DNA of 64,000 nt from Hafnia alvei (GTDB lineage: Bacteria > Pseudomonadota > Gammaproteobacteria > Enterobacterales > Enterobacteriaceae): contig NZ_FMIQ01000055.1 of NCBI RefSeq assembly GCF_900095695.1, forward strand, positions 62,001 through 126,000. Direction: 5' to 3'. Shown here piece by piece: positions 1 to 8,999 of this stretch. Positions within the stretch are counted from its first letter, which is position 1; every line of letters starts with the position of its first letter. The notes beneath the pieces are model-generated. The model searched no databases. It saw only the letters and a program-made list of their open reading frames with translations, and had not been told where the DNA came from. The position numbers and the translations under genes are program-made.

Positions 1-1
1 G

Positions 2-250
2 AATATCTCAGTGATTAGCCATTTTTATGTTCGTGAAGGGCGCAACAAAACGTGGAAGGAGCGTTTCCACTTCTTGATTTTGCCGATGATTGGCGCACTT
101 ACGGTTGCCGTACTTTGGTTGAATCTGGAGAAAAGCTCGCTAACCATGGGGCTGATTTGGGCCGCGCTTGGGTTTGGCTATCTGGTGTTCCTCACCCGAC
201 GTTTCCGCAAACCACCGCCGCAGTTCGAAAGCCAACCGCAGGCGGAATAA
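2..250 (+). CDS. C-terminal end of an APC-family amino-acid/polyamine permease (PlaP/PuuP-like), partial
   Basis: The reading frame is open from the window edge, so the first GTG at 11 is not a true start. About 82 residues are visible: a short loop, two hydrophobic segments (roughly residues 26-44 and 50-66 of the visible part) and a proline-rich hydrophilic tail. The tail resembles the C-terminus of the E. coli putrescine permease PlaP (YeeF), which also lies close to sbcB. Family membership rests on recalled similarity plus this context; substrate is inferred. A strong terminator follows at 269-296. Confidence 0.6.
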   Translation, partial: NISVISHFYVREGRNKTWKERFHFLILPMIGALTVAVLWLNLEKSSLTMGLIWAALGFGYLVFLTRRFRKPPPQFESQPQAE

Positions 251-268
251 AGATCTAAACAGTTATGT

Positions 269-296
269 CGGGGAGCGAAAGCTCCCCGAATTTTTT
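269..296 (+). terminator. Rho-independent terminator of the permease gene
   Basis: An 8-bp GC-rich stem (CGGGGAGC / GCTCCCCG) closes a GAAA tetraloop and is followed by AA and six T residues. It ends permease transcription and separates it from the toxin-antitoxin pair. Confidence 0.9.
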
Positions 297-413
297 GCGA
301 AGCCCTTTCCAATCCTTTGGTTATGCTCTGACATCTCCCCATCGCCATGCTAGTTTTCCCCTCAATAAAAAGGTCATTTAAACAGCAAAAATAATATGGA
401 GTTTTATACCTAA

Positions 414-803
414 ATGGATATAATTGAACGAATGGCAAGGCTTTACCGCAGACCTATCTTTTGGATCGCTGGGTGTAAAAAAGATCTACAGCAGTTGCCG
501 GATGAGGTGAAAGATACGATGGGCTATGCATTGTATCTTGCTCAAATTGGGCGCAAGCACCCGCAGGCAAAGCCATTAAAGGGTTTTCATGGCGCAGGGG
601 TATTAGAGATCGTTGATGATGATGGGTGTGGAACGTATCGCGCTGTTTACTGTGTTCAATTCAAACACGCGGTTTATGTGTTGCATGCGTTTCAAAAGAA
701 ATCATCTTCTGGGATTTCGACGCCGCAAACCGATATGGAAAAGGTCAAAGAGCGTTTAAAAGCGGCTCAACAACATGCAAAGGAAAATCACTATGAAAAA
801 TAA
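414..803 (+). CDS. RelE/HigB-like toxin (phage-derived Gp49-like family)
   Basis: This 129-residue basic protein contains the pattern typical of Gp49/HigB-like toxins: an early DLQQLP element, a central KPLKGF.GAGVLEI strand region, YRAVYCVQF, and the C-terminal YVLHAFQKKS motif. Such toxins are ribosome-dependent mRNA interferases. It is immediately followed by, and overlaps, an XRE-type antitoxin gene, giving the toxin-first order typical of higBA. A GGAG lies 12 bases before the ATG at 414; an in-frame ATG at 432 is an alternative. The family call is confident; activity is untested. Confidence 0.85.
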   Translation: MDIIERMARLYRRPIFWIAGCKKDLQQLPDEVKDTMGYALYLAQIGRKHPQAKPLKGFHGAGVLEIVDDDGCGTYRAVYCVQFKHAVYVLHAFQKKSSSGISTPQTDMEKVKERLKAAQQHAKENHYEK

Positions 804-1122
804 TCTAGAGATCGAAGCCGGTGGCGATAGTGTCTATGAAGATCTTCAGTACACCAACGCTCAAGAGATGCAGGTTAAGGCCCAGCTGGCAGCCATTATT
901 GCTGAGCTGCTACAGGAGCGAGATCTTTCTCAAACGGAAGCGGCTGCGATACTGGGAATGACTCAGCCCAAATTATCTAATTTGCTACGTGGGCAGTTTC
1001 GCGGCATTAGTGAGTTTAAAATGCTGTCATGCCTGATGTGTTTGGGCGGCCAAATTAACATTCAGGTTAAAAAGCCACGGCTCAAAACAACTCGCGGGCA
1101 CTTAACCGTATCAGTGAGCTAA
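793..1122 (+). CDS. HigA-like antitoxin with XRE helix-turn-helix domain
   Basis: A 109-residue protein with a canonical Cro/XRE helix-turn-helix (DLSQTEAAAILGMTQPKLSNLLRG, roughly residues 45-68). It should neutralise the upstream HigB-like toxin and autorepress the pair. I place the start at the ATG at 793, preceded by AAGGAAA, rather than at an in-frame ATG at 775 inside the toxin. It overlaps the toxin gene by 11 bases, which suggests translational coupling. The gene ends only five bases before the convergent rarD stop. Confidence 0.85.
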   Translation: MKNNLEIEAGGDSVYEDLQYTNAQEMQVKAQLAAIIAELLQERDLSQTEAAAILGMTQPKLSNLLRGQFRGISEFKMLSCLMCLGGQINIQVKKPRLKTTRGHLTVSVS

Positions 1123-1127
1123 GTGCA

Positions 1128-2054
1128 TTAATGGCCCGGATGGTTTCTTTTTCCGCGCACCATATCGGTAGCTAAATGACGATAGCGCCAGTGCTGTTGG
1201 AACAATTCGTAGACGCAAAATGCCAACCCTAGCCAGATGAGGGAGAAGCTAATCATCTTCGGCATATTGATAGGCTCTCCGAAGGCGAGCACCGCCAGTA
1301 AGAATTGGAGAGATGGCTCAACATATTGTGCAAGACCAATCACCGTCAGCGAGGTACGTTTAATGGCTGCGGCGAACAGCAGCAGAGGGGCGAAGGTGAC
1401 CGGTGCCGTCAGAGCATACAGGATATAGGTTTTTGTGCCGGATCCCGCCAGAATGCTGCCACCGGTGGCATGCAGCCAAAGGGTGATGGCAATCGCCAGC
1501 GGTAGCATCCACAGGGTTTCTAACGTTAGTGCGGTCATGATGTCGTAGCGAATAAATTTACGCACCAACCCATAAAATGCAAACGTGCTGCCCATTGCTA
1601 GGGCGAGAAGTGGAACGTGGCCAAGCAAAATGACCTGATAGACCAAACCCGTGATGGCGAGCACCACGGCGATACGCTGAAAGCGGCTGAGTTTGTCGTG
1701 CAGAAACACAACGCCTAACGCAATAGAAAATAGCGGGTTGGTGAAGTAACCAAGGCTGGCATCAAGCACCAGATTATGGGTGAGCGCATAGATAAACGTT
1801 GTCCACGAGACGCTCATGATCAGGCCACCTAACAGGCAACAGAACAGAGAGCGTTTATCTTGCCAAACCTGCTGCCATGACGTTCGGTTTTTAAATAACA
1901 GACGTAGCAGAAGCAGCAGAGGAATAGACCAAAACAGGCGTTGCGCCAGTAACTCAAGCACGTTGGCATCTGGCAGCATTTTATAGAATAGCGGTGTAAT
2001 GCCCCACAAGATAAACGCGAGAACGGCCAAGACTGGCCCGTTTTTCAGCCACAT
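1128..2054 (-). CDS. rarD: RarD, EamA-family transporter
   Basis: The 308-residue product has about ten hydrophobic segments arranged as two EamA repeats, and opens with LAFILWGITPLFYKML, characteristic of RarD (chloramphenicol-sensitive protein). Transport substrate is not established in the family. The ATG at 2054 is chosen because the frame upstream encodes a hydrophilic stretch that RarD lacks and an AGGT lies just ahead of this start. An enterobacterial palindromic repeat sits in its upstream region. The gene converges with the HigBA-like pair. Confidence 0.88.
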   Translation of the reverse strand: MWLKNGPVLAVLAFILWGITPLFYKMLPDANVLELLAQRLFWSIPLLLLLRLLFKNRTSWQQVWQDKRSLFCCLLGGLIMSVSWTTFIYALTHNLVLDASLGYFTNPLFSIALGVVFLHDKLSRFQRIAVVLAITGLVYQVILLGHVPLLALAMGSTFAFYGLVRKFIRYDIMTALTLETLWMLPLAIAITLWLHATGGSILAGSGTKTYILYALTAPVTFAPLLLFAAAIKRTSLTVIGLAQYVEPSLQFLLAVLAFGEPINMPKMISFSLIWLGLAFCVYELFQQHWRYRHLATDMVRGKRNHPGH

Positions 2055-2081
2055 ATTTACGACCTGTTTTGAATAAAATCT

Positions 2082-2177
2082 ATACCCGTCATACTTCAAG
2101 CTGCATTTTGTTGGCCGCGCCTAATCATCCTAAGCATTCACTGTCCGCCTCAATGTAACTCGAATTATTTTGGGTAT
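2082..2177. repeat. Enterobacterial palindromic intergenic repeat (YPAL-like)
   Basis: The ends form an imperfect inverted repeat: ATACCCGTCATACTTCAAGC at the left and TCGAATTATTTTGGGTAT at the right, with a short interior. Elements with these termini are dispersed in Yersinia, Serratia and Hafnia-type genomes, and this looks like a shortened copy. It lies upstream of rarD, so it could be transcribed as a hairpin in its leader. I see no second full copy in the window. Confidence 0.65.
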
Positions 2178-2231
2178 GTATATTGTAAAATAAAGAAAAT
2201 ACGTCTTCGCGACCTACTTTAACCGTTGGTA

Positions 2232-2261
2232 AGAAAATCGAGGGTGATGTAGCTCACCCTC
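2232..2261 (-). terminator. Terminator downstream of sbcB
   Basis: Read on the minus strand, GAGGGTGA, a six-base loop and TCACCCTC form an 8-bp stem, followed by a T-rich GATTTTCTT. It begins 20 bases beyond the sbcB stop codon. Confidence 0.8.
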
Positions 2262-2281
2262 AATGATAAATCTTATGAATG

Positions 2282-3703
2282 TTAACCGACTAACTGCTTT
2301 GCATATTCATACAGTTCTTTAAGCTGGGCCAGTTTTTCTGGATTGTCTTCGTGGCGGTTATACAGCTCTTCCAACTGATGAATGTAGGTTTGAACGCGTT
2401 CAGGCGTCAGTGCTGCCTGACGATGTAATTGCCAGCGACGCTGTTCATCATCGGTAAGCGTAGCTGGGAAGTTACGTGCGCGATAGCGGAACAGTAAAGG
2501 TTGAACGCGTTTATCGTTGAACGTCAGATCGAGAGCCGGAAGATTTTGTGGCAGGGTTTCTCTAATAATTTGCATTGCCGTTCTGTCTGCATCGCTAAAG
2601 AAACCATCATACAGCTGGGCGTCAACGTCTTCTGAGGCTTTGAAAGGCTCGGCCTCTGCAAATACCGCGACAACTTTGTCTCGCAGCTCAGGATGGCTGC
2701 GCAGAAGTCGTAAATTATCCATACAATGTTGGCGATCAAGACCCAAGCGTTCGGCATTCTCAGGGCGCAACGTTTGGTCTGGTGCAAGTACCGGACATTT
2801 GTTGATATGCACGAGTTTTAAAGGAACAGGCGACGCGGTGCCAAGTTCGCTGCGACGAGTATAGAGCCGTTCACGCAGGGCATCGGTATCCAGTTCCAGC
2901 AGCGGAGACATATCTCCAGCCAGATCGCACATGATCACCGCATTTTTATTGTCAGGATGCCATGCCAGCGGTGCGACTAAGCTCGTGTTGCCGCGCAGAG
3001 CGCCAAACATGCCGGAAATATGCACTAACGGCTTCATGTTTGCGATATCAATCAGCGCTGAAACTTTGTGCTTATTTCTCAGTTGGAACAAATAATCAAA
3101 CAGCTTAGGCTGTGCTTGTTTCACTAACTTGGCCAGTGCGATGGTGGCATAAACGTCGGCCATAGCGTCATGGGCATTTTCATGTTCTATACCGTTGGCT
3201 TTCGATAAATGCTCCAATTTAAAACTTGGCAAACCTTCATCGTTTTCCGGCCAGTTAATCCCCTCAGGGCGCAGTGCGAAGCATGTGCGCAAAACATCGA
3301 GCAAATCCCAGCGTGAATTGCCGTTTTGCCAGCTGTACCCATAAGGATCATAAAAGTTACGATAAAAGATATTCCGGCTGACTTCATCATCAAAACGAAT
3401 GTTGTTGTAGCCCATAATGCAGGTGCCGGGCACGCTGAACATCTGGTTTATTTGCCGGGCAAACTCGGCCTCGCTAACGCCACGCTCTAACGCAACCTGT
3501 GGTGTGATGCCGGTGATCATGACGGCTTCTGGCTGAGGAAGATAATCGTCGGCAGGGCGACAATAGATCACCAAAGGTTCTTCAATGATGTTGAAATCAG
3601 CGTCTGTCCGCACGCCAGCAAACTGGGCAGGGCGATCTAATGCCGGATGTTGACCAAAGGTTTCGTAGTCGTGGATGAGGAACGTGGGCGCGGCCTTGCT
3701 CAA
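2282..3703 (-). CDS. sbcB: Exodeoxyribonuclease I (SbcB)
   Basis: This 473-residue protein matches E. coli exonuclease I (475 aa) over its whole length. It degrades single-stranded DNA 3' to 5' and acts in mismatch repair and recombination control. The DEDDh exonuclease residues are visible: DYE near residues 12-14, the RWDLLDV aspartate, and the NAHDAMADVYAT histidine/aspartate motif. SH3-like and helical C-terminal domains follow. The start at 3703 leads directly into the conserved TFLIHDYETFG. As in E. coli, it neighbours yeeA and a PlaP-type permease. Confidence 0.97.
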   Translation of the reverse strand: MSKAAPTFLIHDYETFGQHPALDRPAQFAGVRTDADFNIIEEPLVIYCRPADDYLPQPEAVMITGITPQVALERGVSEAEFARQINQMFSVPGTCIMGYNNIRFDDEVSRNIFYRNFYDPYGYSWQNGNSRWDLLDVLRTCFALRPEGINWPENDEGLPSFKLEHLSKANGIEHENAHDAMADVYATIALAKLVKQAQPKLFDYLFQLRNKHKVSALIDIANMKPLVHISGMFGALRGNTSLVAPLAWHPDNKNAVIMCDLAGDMSPLLELDTDALRERLYTRRSELGTASPVPLKLVHINKCPVLAPDQTLRPENAERLGLDRQHCMDNLRLLRSHPELRDKVVAVFAEAEPFKASEDVDAQLYDGFFSDADRTAMQIIRETLPQNLPALDLTFNDKRVQPLLFRYRARNFPATLTDDEQRRWQLHRQAALTPERVQTYIHQLEELYNRHEDNPEKLAQLKELYEYAKQLVG

Positions 3704-3915
3704 AATAACATCTCTTATCAGAAAACAAAGTGGCGACTAGTGTAACCGCGAAATTGATGAAACCCAAAGGCTGGGACAAAACACGCGGGAAACATCGCAT
3801 TAATTATTTATCTGGTTGTGCTAAACGGCGTTTGTTGTTTAATTATTTTTTCGATATTGGGTACACTTAGCAAAGATAGGTATTTTCATGCGCTGTTATC
3901 CTTAAGGTATCGCTT

Positions 3916-4974
3916 GTGCGTCTCAATAGAGCAATTTCTCCCCTCGAACATGTGATTTATGGTCACTACAAAGCCATCCACGGAATACGTATGGCGATTG
4001 CGTTTGTCATCACCTTCTTGGCGATTCGTCTATTGCACGTACCTGAAGCCACGTGGCCGCTGATCACGATGGTGGTGGTGATGGGGCCAATTTCGTTTTG
4101 GGGAAACGTAATTACCCGCGCGCTGCAGCGTATCATGGGCACGGTTTTTGGTGCCGCATCAGGTTTAGTGGCGCTTTATATTGAAGTTTTTTCCATGCCG
4201 CTGATGCTGGTGTGGTGTGCGGTCGTCATGTTTGTGTGCGGCGTGCTGGCATTAGGCAAACGGCCCTATATGGGGCTTTTAATCGGGATTACTTTAGCCG
4301 TGGTTTGCGGTGCAGGGCCTGGTGACATGAACACCGCATTGTGGCGAAGTGGGGATGTGATTATTGGTTCGTTATTAGCACTGCTTTTTACGTCGATATT
4401 CACCCAAAAAGCATTTGTTCACTGGCGTTTAATGATGAGCAAAGAGCTCAAAAATATGAGCAGTTTTTACAGCGCTCATATGTCTCCGAACGTGTTAGAA
4501 CGGCCTCATTTAACCAATAAGCACCAGCAGATCCTGAATGAACTCGTTAAAATACGCACGCTAATTTCACCGTGCGTGCGTGAAACTCGCATTGATAAAG
4601 ATGTATTTAATGCTATTCAAGTGATGAGCCGCAATTTAGTTTCCACGCTTGAGCTGTTGACCGATGCCTATTGGGCAACGCGTGAAAGCCATTTTATTAT
4701 GCTGAATGCGACAAAACTGCGTGAATTCCAAAAGCTGTCGATCAATACGCTGAATGCACTTTCCAATGCGCTGCTCAGCGGAAGCATTGAAGGCAATTTA
4801 AGCGATCTGCCTGAAATGGTTGCAGTTTCTGGTGAGCTTAAAGCCTTAATGGAAAATGCTAAAGCGTGTGAAAATATTGAGGCCCCTATCTATGGTTATG
4901 TTTGGCTTAATATTGAACTGGCGAAACAGCTCGATGAGCTTAAAGACTTGATCGGTATGGTGTTAAGGAAATAA
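3916..4974 (+). CDS. yeeA: YeeA, FUSC-family inner-membrane protein
   Basis: The 352-residue product has the same length as E. coli YeeA and shares its landmarks: WPLITMVVVMGPISFWGNV, the ALGKRPYMGLLIG segment, LWRSGDVIIGSLLALLFT, and the IYGYVWLN motif near the end. About six N-terminal membrane segments are followed by a long cytoplasmic helical region, as in the FUSC/aromatic-acid exporter superfamily. The substrate is unknown. The start is a GTG at 3916, with AAGG eight bases ahead. In E. coli the gene lies beyond dacD from sbcB; dacD and sbmC are absent here. Confidence 0.9.
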   Translation: MRLNRAISPLEHVIYGHYKAIHGIRMAIAFVITFLAIRLLHVPEATWPLITMVVVMGPISFWGNVITRALQRIMGTVFGAASGLVALYIEVFSMPLMLVWCAVVMFVCGVLALGKRPYMGLLIGITLAVVCGAGPGDMNTALWRSGDVIIGSLLALLFTSIFTQKAFVHWRLMMSKELKNMSSFYSAHMSPNVLERPHLTNKHQQILNELVKIRTLISPCVRETRIDKDVFNAIQVMSRNLVSTLELLTDAYWATRESHFIMLNATKLREFQKLSINTLNALSNALLSGSIEGNLSDLPEMVAVSGELKALMENAKACENIEAPIYGYVWLNIELAKQLDELKDLIGMVLRK

Positions 4975-4978
4975 TTGT

Positions 4979-5005
4979 GACGATCCCTCAGAACGGGGGA
5001 TCGTC
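4979..5005 (+). terminator. Hairpin downstream of yeeA
   Basis: GACGATCCC and GGGATCGTC form a 9-bp perfect stem around a nine-base loop, starting two bases after the yeeA stop codon. The T tract is poor (TGTAGTTTG), so termination efficiency is uncertain. Confidence 0.6.
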
Positions 5006-5017
5006 TGTAGTTTGGGC

Positions 5018-5056
5018 AGTAACATTTGATAGTAACATTTGATAGCAAGATTCGAT
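5018..5056. repeat. 13-bp tandem direct repeat upstream of yhfZ
   Basis: AGTAACATTTGAT occurs twice in direct tandem (5018-5043), followed by a degenerate third copy, AGCAAGATTCGAT. It lies in the 245-base gap between yeeA and yhfZ. It could be a regulator-binding array or simple slippage; nothing in the sequence decides. Confidence 0.5.
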
Positions 5057-5219
5057 CGTGAGTGGGTGTCAGATTTTACGGTTCCCGCCATCCCGCTAAC
5101 GCCTTTCATCTACAATATTTGTTCATTTTGTGACTCTATTCGCTTTTTAGCTTATTGGTGCTTGCCAGTAATTTTCAATTTAATGAATATATAAAAATTC
5201 AAGAAAATGAAGATTAATT

Positions 5220-6122
5220 ATGAGCCGTAGTTTTATCAAGAAAGAGGGCGTCGCGCAGAGCAGTTTAGCGCGTTACTTATTGGGTGAGAAATCCGGTAAC
5301 CGTTTGAAAACCATCGATGAGCTCGCTAGCGAGTGTGGCTTTTCCGTGGGGTTGATACAGGCGGCGTTAAAGACTCTTGAGAAAGCCGGTGCGGTAGCGG
5401 TGGAGCGTCGTGGGCGCAATGGCAGCTATCTCGTCAGCATGGATAACAAAGCCTTATTGGCTTTTGCTGATATTGGTAACGTCGTCTGTGCGATGCCACT
5501 ACCTTACACGCGGCTCTATGAAGGCTTAGCCAGTGGGCTAAAAGCGCAGTTCGATGGAATTCCGTTTTATTACGCCCACATGCGCGGTTCTGACGTCCGC
5601 GTCGAGTGTTTACTGAACGGAGTTTATGATTTAGCGGTTGTCTCCCGATTAGCCGCGCAAAGCTATCTTGAAAAAGACGATGTGCGGATGGTGTTGGAGC
5701 TCGGCCCACATACGTATGTGGGTGAGCACAAATTGATTTGCCGAGCGGGTAACCCACCGATTCAGCGTGTGGGTCTGGACCCTCGCTCAGCCGATCAGCG
5801 CATCATGACAGATGCTTACTTTGTGGGTCAGCCGGTTGAAATACTTGATGTGCCTTACCACGAATGTCTGACGCGTATCGCTAAAGGTGATATTGACGCG
5901 GTGATCTGGAACGTCACCAACGATGCGGATTTAGCGGCATATGGCCTAGTAGCCAAACCGTTGGCAGGCGATCCTCGTTTCACCGAGGCTTCAGAGGCCG
6001 TGGTGTTAACGCGGGCAGATGATATTCCTATTCAACAACTGCTGCGTACCGTGGTGGATAAAAAAGAGCTGCTTGCCCATCAACAGCGTGTGCTGGCAGG
6101 TGTTCAGGAACCGAGTTATTGA
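5220..6122 (+). CDS. yhfZ: YhfZ, GntR-like regulator with solute-binding-like sensor domain
   Basis: This 300-residue protein begins with a winged helix-turn-helix (about residues 15-70; TIDELASECGFSVGLIQAALKTLEKAGAV), then continues into a periplasmic-binding-protein-like domain (about 80-290). That matches YhfZ, the first gene of the E. coli yhf operon. It probably senses the pathway's substrate and controls the operon. Family architecture is known; ligand is not. Its stop codon overlaps possible upstream starts of yhfY, so the two are likely translated together. Confidence 0.88.
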   Translation: MSRSFIKKEGVAQSSLARYLLGEKSGNRLKTIDELASECGFSVGLIQAALKTLEKAGAVAVERRGRNGSYLVSMDNKALLAFADIGNVVCAMPLPYTRLYEGLASGLKAQFDGIPFYYAHMRGSDVRVECLLNGVYDLAVVSRLAAQSYLEKDDVRMVLELGPHTYVGEHKLICRAGNPPIQRVGLDPRSADQRIMTDAYFVGQPVEILDVPYHECLTRIAKGDIDAVIWNVTNDADLAAYGLVAKPLAGDPRFTEASEAVVLTRADDIPIQQLLRTVVDKKELLAHQQRVLAGVQEPSY

Positions 6123-6142
6123 TGCTATCTCAAGAGGGCAGT

Positions 6143-6499
6143 ATGGAAGAGCGGCTAAATCTGCTGTGTCAGGCAGGAATCATTGATAAGGATATTTGTG
6201 ACGGTCTGCTGAGCGTCGTCGTGCAGCTTGAAACCGAGTGGTCAATACCCGTTCGCAATGAACAGGGCGAAATGGCGATCACGCATATGGCGAACGCGCT
6301 GATGCGTAGTCGTCGTGGTGAAGAGATCGGTCCTTTGGACCCCGACCTAATGGACGAAATGGTGAGCTCGGAAACCTGGCCGCAGTTACAGCCAATTCAT
6401 AAAGCGATGCTGGCTCCATTCGATGTCCAGCTCCATCCGAATGAAGAGGGATATCTGTTGGCCAATTTGTTCAGTCTATGGATGGTGAGCAGGGGCTAG
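6143..6499 (+). CDS. yhfY: YhfY, small PRD-type protein
   Basis: This gene encodes a 118-residue protein shaped like one PTS regulation domain (PRD), with conserved histidines in the ITHMANALMR and PIHKAML regions. PRDs are phosphorylated by PTS proteins, so the operon may sense carbohydrate status, although no PTS transporter is encoded in it. The ATG at 6143 is preferred because AGAGGG precedes it closely; TTG 6119 and ATG 6122 are in-frame alternatives inside the yhfZ end. A terminator-like hairpin follows. Confidence 0.82.
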   Translation: MEERLNLLCQAGIIDKDICDGLLSVVVQLETEWSIPVRNEQGEMAITHMANALMRSRRGEEIGPLDPDLMDEMVSSETWPQLQPIHKAMLAPFDVQLHPNEEGYLLANLFSLWMVSRG

Positions 6500-6526
6500 C
6501 AGGCGTAGCGAACGTGAAGTGTCTAT

Positions 6527-6565
6527 AACTTAAATATTCAAAAAAATGATGATTTAAGTTTTTTT
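6527..6565 (+). terminator. Terminator-like hairpin between yhfY and yhfX
   Basis: AACTTAAAT and ATTTAAGTT make a 9-bp perfect stem around a 16-base A-rich loop, and five further T residues follow. It splits the regulatory pair (yhfZ, yhfY) from the enzyme genes. It could act as a partial terminator or as an operator palindrome for YhfZ. The stem is AT-rich, so read-through is likely. Confidence 0.6.
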
Positions 6566-6595
6566 ATCATCAGCATGGAATTGAGAGGCAAGGGC

Positions 6596-7771
6596 ATGTT
6601 TATTGGAGCACTCAAGGCACAAAACCCGGCACTGATTCAGGCCGCTCGTGAGCTATGGCAGCAAGGCGTTATTTTGCCAGATACCTGGGTTGTCGATGTC
6701 GATCAGGTCATGGAGAACGGCCGTCTATTGCTTGAAGCGGCATCTAGGCACGGCATGACTCTCTATCTGATGACCAAACAGCTTGGACGCAATCCGTGGC
6801 TGGCGAAAAAACTGATCGAGCTCGGCTTTCATGGCACCGTGGCCGTGGATTTTAAAGAAGCTCGTATGTTGCGCCATGCCGAGGCGCAGGTTTCCCATGT
6901 CGGTCATTTGGTTCAGTTGCCTAAGTGCCAAGTGTTTGAAAGCGTGAATTTAAATACAGAGATGATCACTGTATTTTCGCTTGAGAAGGCTCGTGAAATA
7001 TCTGCTGCCGCGCTTCAAATTGGGCGTGTCCAGCCCATTATGCTCAAAGTTTTTGCCGACGACGATAAGTTATACCCCGGGCAAGAGGCTGGCTTTCCTC
7101 TTTCTGCACTTGATGACGTTGTTGAGGCGATTGGGTCGCTTTCAGGGGTAAAACTCACCGGTCTAACACATTTTCCTTGCCTGCTGTGGGATGAAGAACA
7201 GCAGCAGACATTGCCAACGCCCAATTTGCATACGTTGTTGCATGCTCGCGATCGACTGCGCAAGCACGGCATTGATATTACTCAAATCAATGCGCCATCG
7301 GCTTCAAGCTGCAGCACTTTACCCTTGCTCGCCGGTTTCGGTGTCACCCATGCAGAGCCGGGACACGCGCTAACCGGCACTATTCCGGCAAACCAACATG
7401 GCACTGAGCCTGAGCGCATCGCGATGCTCTATCTCACTGAGGTTTCTCATCAATTTCAGGGCAACAGTTACTGCTTTGGCGGTGGTTACTACCGCCGTGG
7501 TCATGCTCAACATGCGCTGGTTTACCCGCCACTAAGCGATCACGCGCTGCCAGCAAAACTTTTGCCTATCGATGACAGCAGCATTGATTACCACATTCCG
7601 CTGGCAGGTGAGTTTCCGGTTGGTAGTCCGGTGGTGATGTGTTTTCGCACGCAGATATTTGTTACGCGCAGTGACGTTGCGTTGGTATCGGGCATTTCTC
7701 GCGGTATGCCAGTGCTCGAAGCGCTGTATGACAGCCTCGGCAACCCGGTCCCTGGAGGCCCACATGAATAA
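6596..7771 (+). CDS. yhfX: YhfX, alanine-racemase-like PLP protein
   Basis: The 391-residue product matches E. coli YhfX (387 aa) closely. It has the fold-type III PLP barrel of alanine racemases, with the cofactor lysine in [12 protein letters not shown] (near residue 63). Other landmarks are HFPCLLWDE, the INAPSASSC segment, and [12 protein letters not shown]. It is expected to racemise or otherwise transform an amino acid, but the substrate is unknown. The ATG at 6596 matches the E. coli N-terminus and follows GAGAGG. It overlaps yhfW by eight bases. Confidence 0.92.
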   Translation: MFIGALKAQNPALIQAARELWQQGVILPDTWVVDVDQVMENGRLLLEAASRHGMTLYLMTKQLGRNPWLAKKLIELGFHGTVAVDFKEARMLRHAEAQVSHVGHLVQLPKCQVFESVNLNTEMITVFSLEKAREISAAALQIGRVQPIMLKVFADDDKLYPGQEAGFPLSALDDVVEAIGSLSGVKLTGLTHFPCLLWDEEQQQTLPTPNLHTLLHARDRLRKHGIDITQINAPSASSCSTLPLLAGFGVTHAEPGHALTGTIPANQHGTEPERIAMLYLTEVSHQFQGNSYCFGGGYYRRGHAQHALVYPPLSDHALPAKLLPIDDSSIDYHIPLAGEFPVGSPVVMCFRTQIFVTRSDVALVSGISRGMPVLEALYDSLGNPVPGGPHE

Positions 7772-8999
7772 GTTTGTGGTTGTGGTAATAGACAGTTTTG
7801 GCGTGGGCGCGATGGACGACGTGTCGCAGGTCAGGCCACAGGATATCGGAGCTAACACCTGCGGGCATATTTTGCAGCATTTTCCGCAGCTTCAGTTACC
7901 TACGCTGGAAAAACTGGGTTTGATTAACGCACTTGGCTATCAAGTGGGCGCGATGAAGCCGTCAACGGAAGCCGTTTACGGCACGGCGGCTTTGCAGCAT
8001 GAGGGGGGCGACACTTTCATGGGGCATCAGGAAATTCTCGGTACGCACCCTAAGGCCCCGTTACGCATGCCTTTCTCGGCGGTTATCGATGATGTCGAGC
8101 AGGCGCTAATCGCCGATGGTTGGCAGGTCGAACGTATCGGCGATGGTTTGCAATATCTGTGGGTGAATCAAGCGGCGGCCATTGGCGACAATCTCGAAGC
8201 CGATCTCGGGCAGGTATTCAACATAAGTGCCAATCTTTCAGCTATCTCGTTCGACGCGGTGTGTTCTATTGGCAAAATCGTACGCCGCTGCGTGCAAGTG
8301 GGGCGCGTGATTGCCTTTGGCGGTTTGCTGGAAAGTAGTCAGCAAATTTTGGATGCCGCCGAAGAAAAACAGGGCCAGTTTATCGGCATTAATGCTCCAC
8401 GCTCAGGTGCTTATCACCGTGGTTTTCAAGTCGCGCATATGGGATTTGGCGTGGACGCTAGCGTTCAGGTGCCGAAAAAACTGCATGATGCAGGCATTAA
8501 GACCGTGCTGGTGGGAAAAGTGGCCGATATTGTCCTCAACCCGCACGGTGTGAGCTATCAGAACTTGGTGGATAGCCAGCAAATAATGGATATCACTTTG
8601 GCGGAAGTGAGCAAGCCGGGGAGTGCGTTTATCTGTACTAACATTCAGGAAACGGACCTTGCTGGACATGCTCAGGACGTTGAGCGCTATGCCGAGCGGT
8701 TACAACTGGTAGATAAAAATCTTGAACGCCTGATGCAAGCCATGGATCAAGGAGACTGTCTGGTCGTGATGGCGGATCACGGCAACGACCCGACGATTGG
8801 CCACAGCAAACATACGCGTGAAAACGTTCCGTTGCTGGTCTGGCAGCCGGGCATTGTCCCGGCGCAGCTGGGGGCCAGAGAAACGCTCTCTGATGTTGGG
8901 ACGACCGCGTGCGACTACTTCAATGCAGCTGCGCCACAGAACGGCACTTCATTCCTTTCGTTGCTACATACCAATGACAACCGAGGCAACCATGACTGA
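7764..8999 (+). CDS. yhfW: YhfW, phosphopentomutase-like metalloenzyme
   Basis: This 411-residue member of the alkaline-phosphatase superfamily resembles phosphopentomutase. The metal-binding [11 protein letters not shown] is at the N-terminus, [13 protein letters not shown] holds the likely phospho-acceptor threonine, and [18 protein letters not shown] supplies the C-terminal metal ligands. Mutase activity on a sugar or other phosphate is inferred; its true substrate is unknown. The start at 7764 follows CTGGAGG. It overlaps both neighbours by eight bases, indicating tight coupling. Confidence 0.92.
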   Translation: MNKFVVVVIDSFGVGAMDDVSQVRPQDIGANTCGHILQHFPQLQLPTLEKLGLINALGYQVGAMKPSTEAVYGTAALQHEGGDTFMGHQEILGTHPKAPLRMPFSAVIDDVEQALIADGWQVERIGDGLQYLWVNQAAAIGDNLEADLGQVFNISANLSAISFDAVCSIGKIVRRCVQVGRVIAFGGLLESSQQILDAAEEKQGQFIGINAPRSGAYHRGFQVAHMGFGVDASVQVPKKLHDAGIKTVLVGKVADIVLNPHGVSYQNLVDSQQIMDITLAEVSKPGSAFICTNIQETDLAGHAQDVERYAERLQLVDKNLERLMQAMDQGDCLVVMADHGNDPTIGHSKHTRENVPLLVWQPGIVPAQLGARETLSDVGTTACDYFNAAAPQNGTSFLSLLHTNDNRGNHD

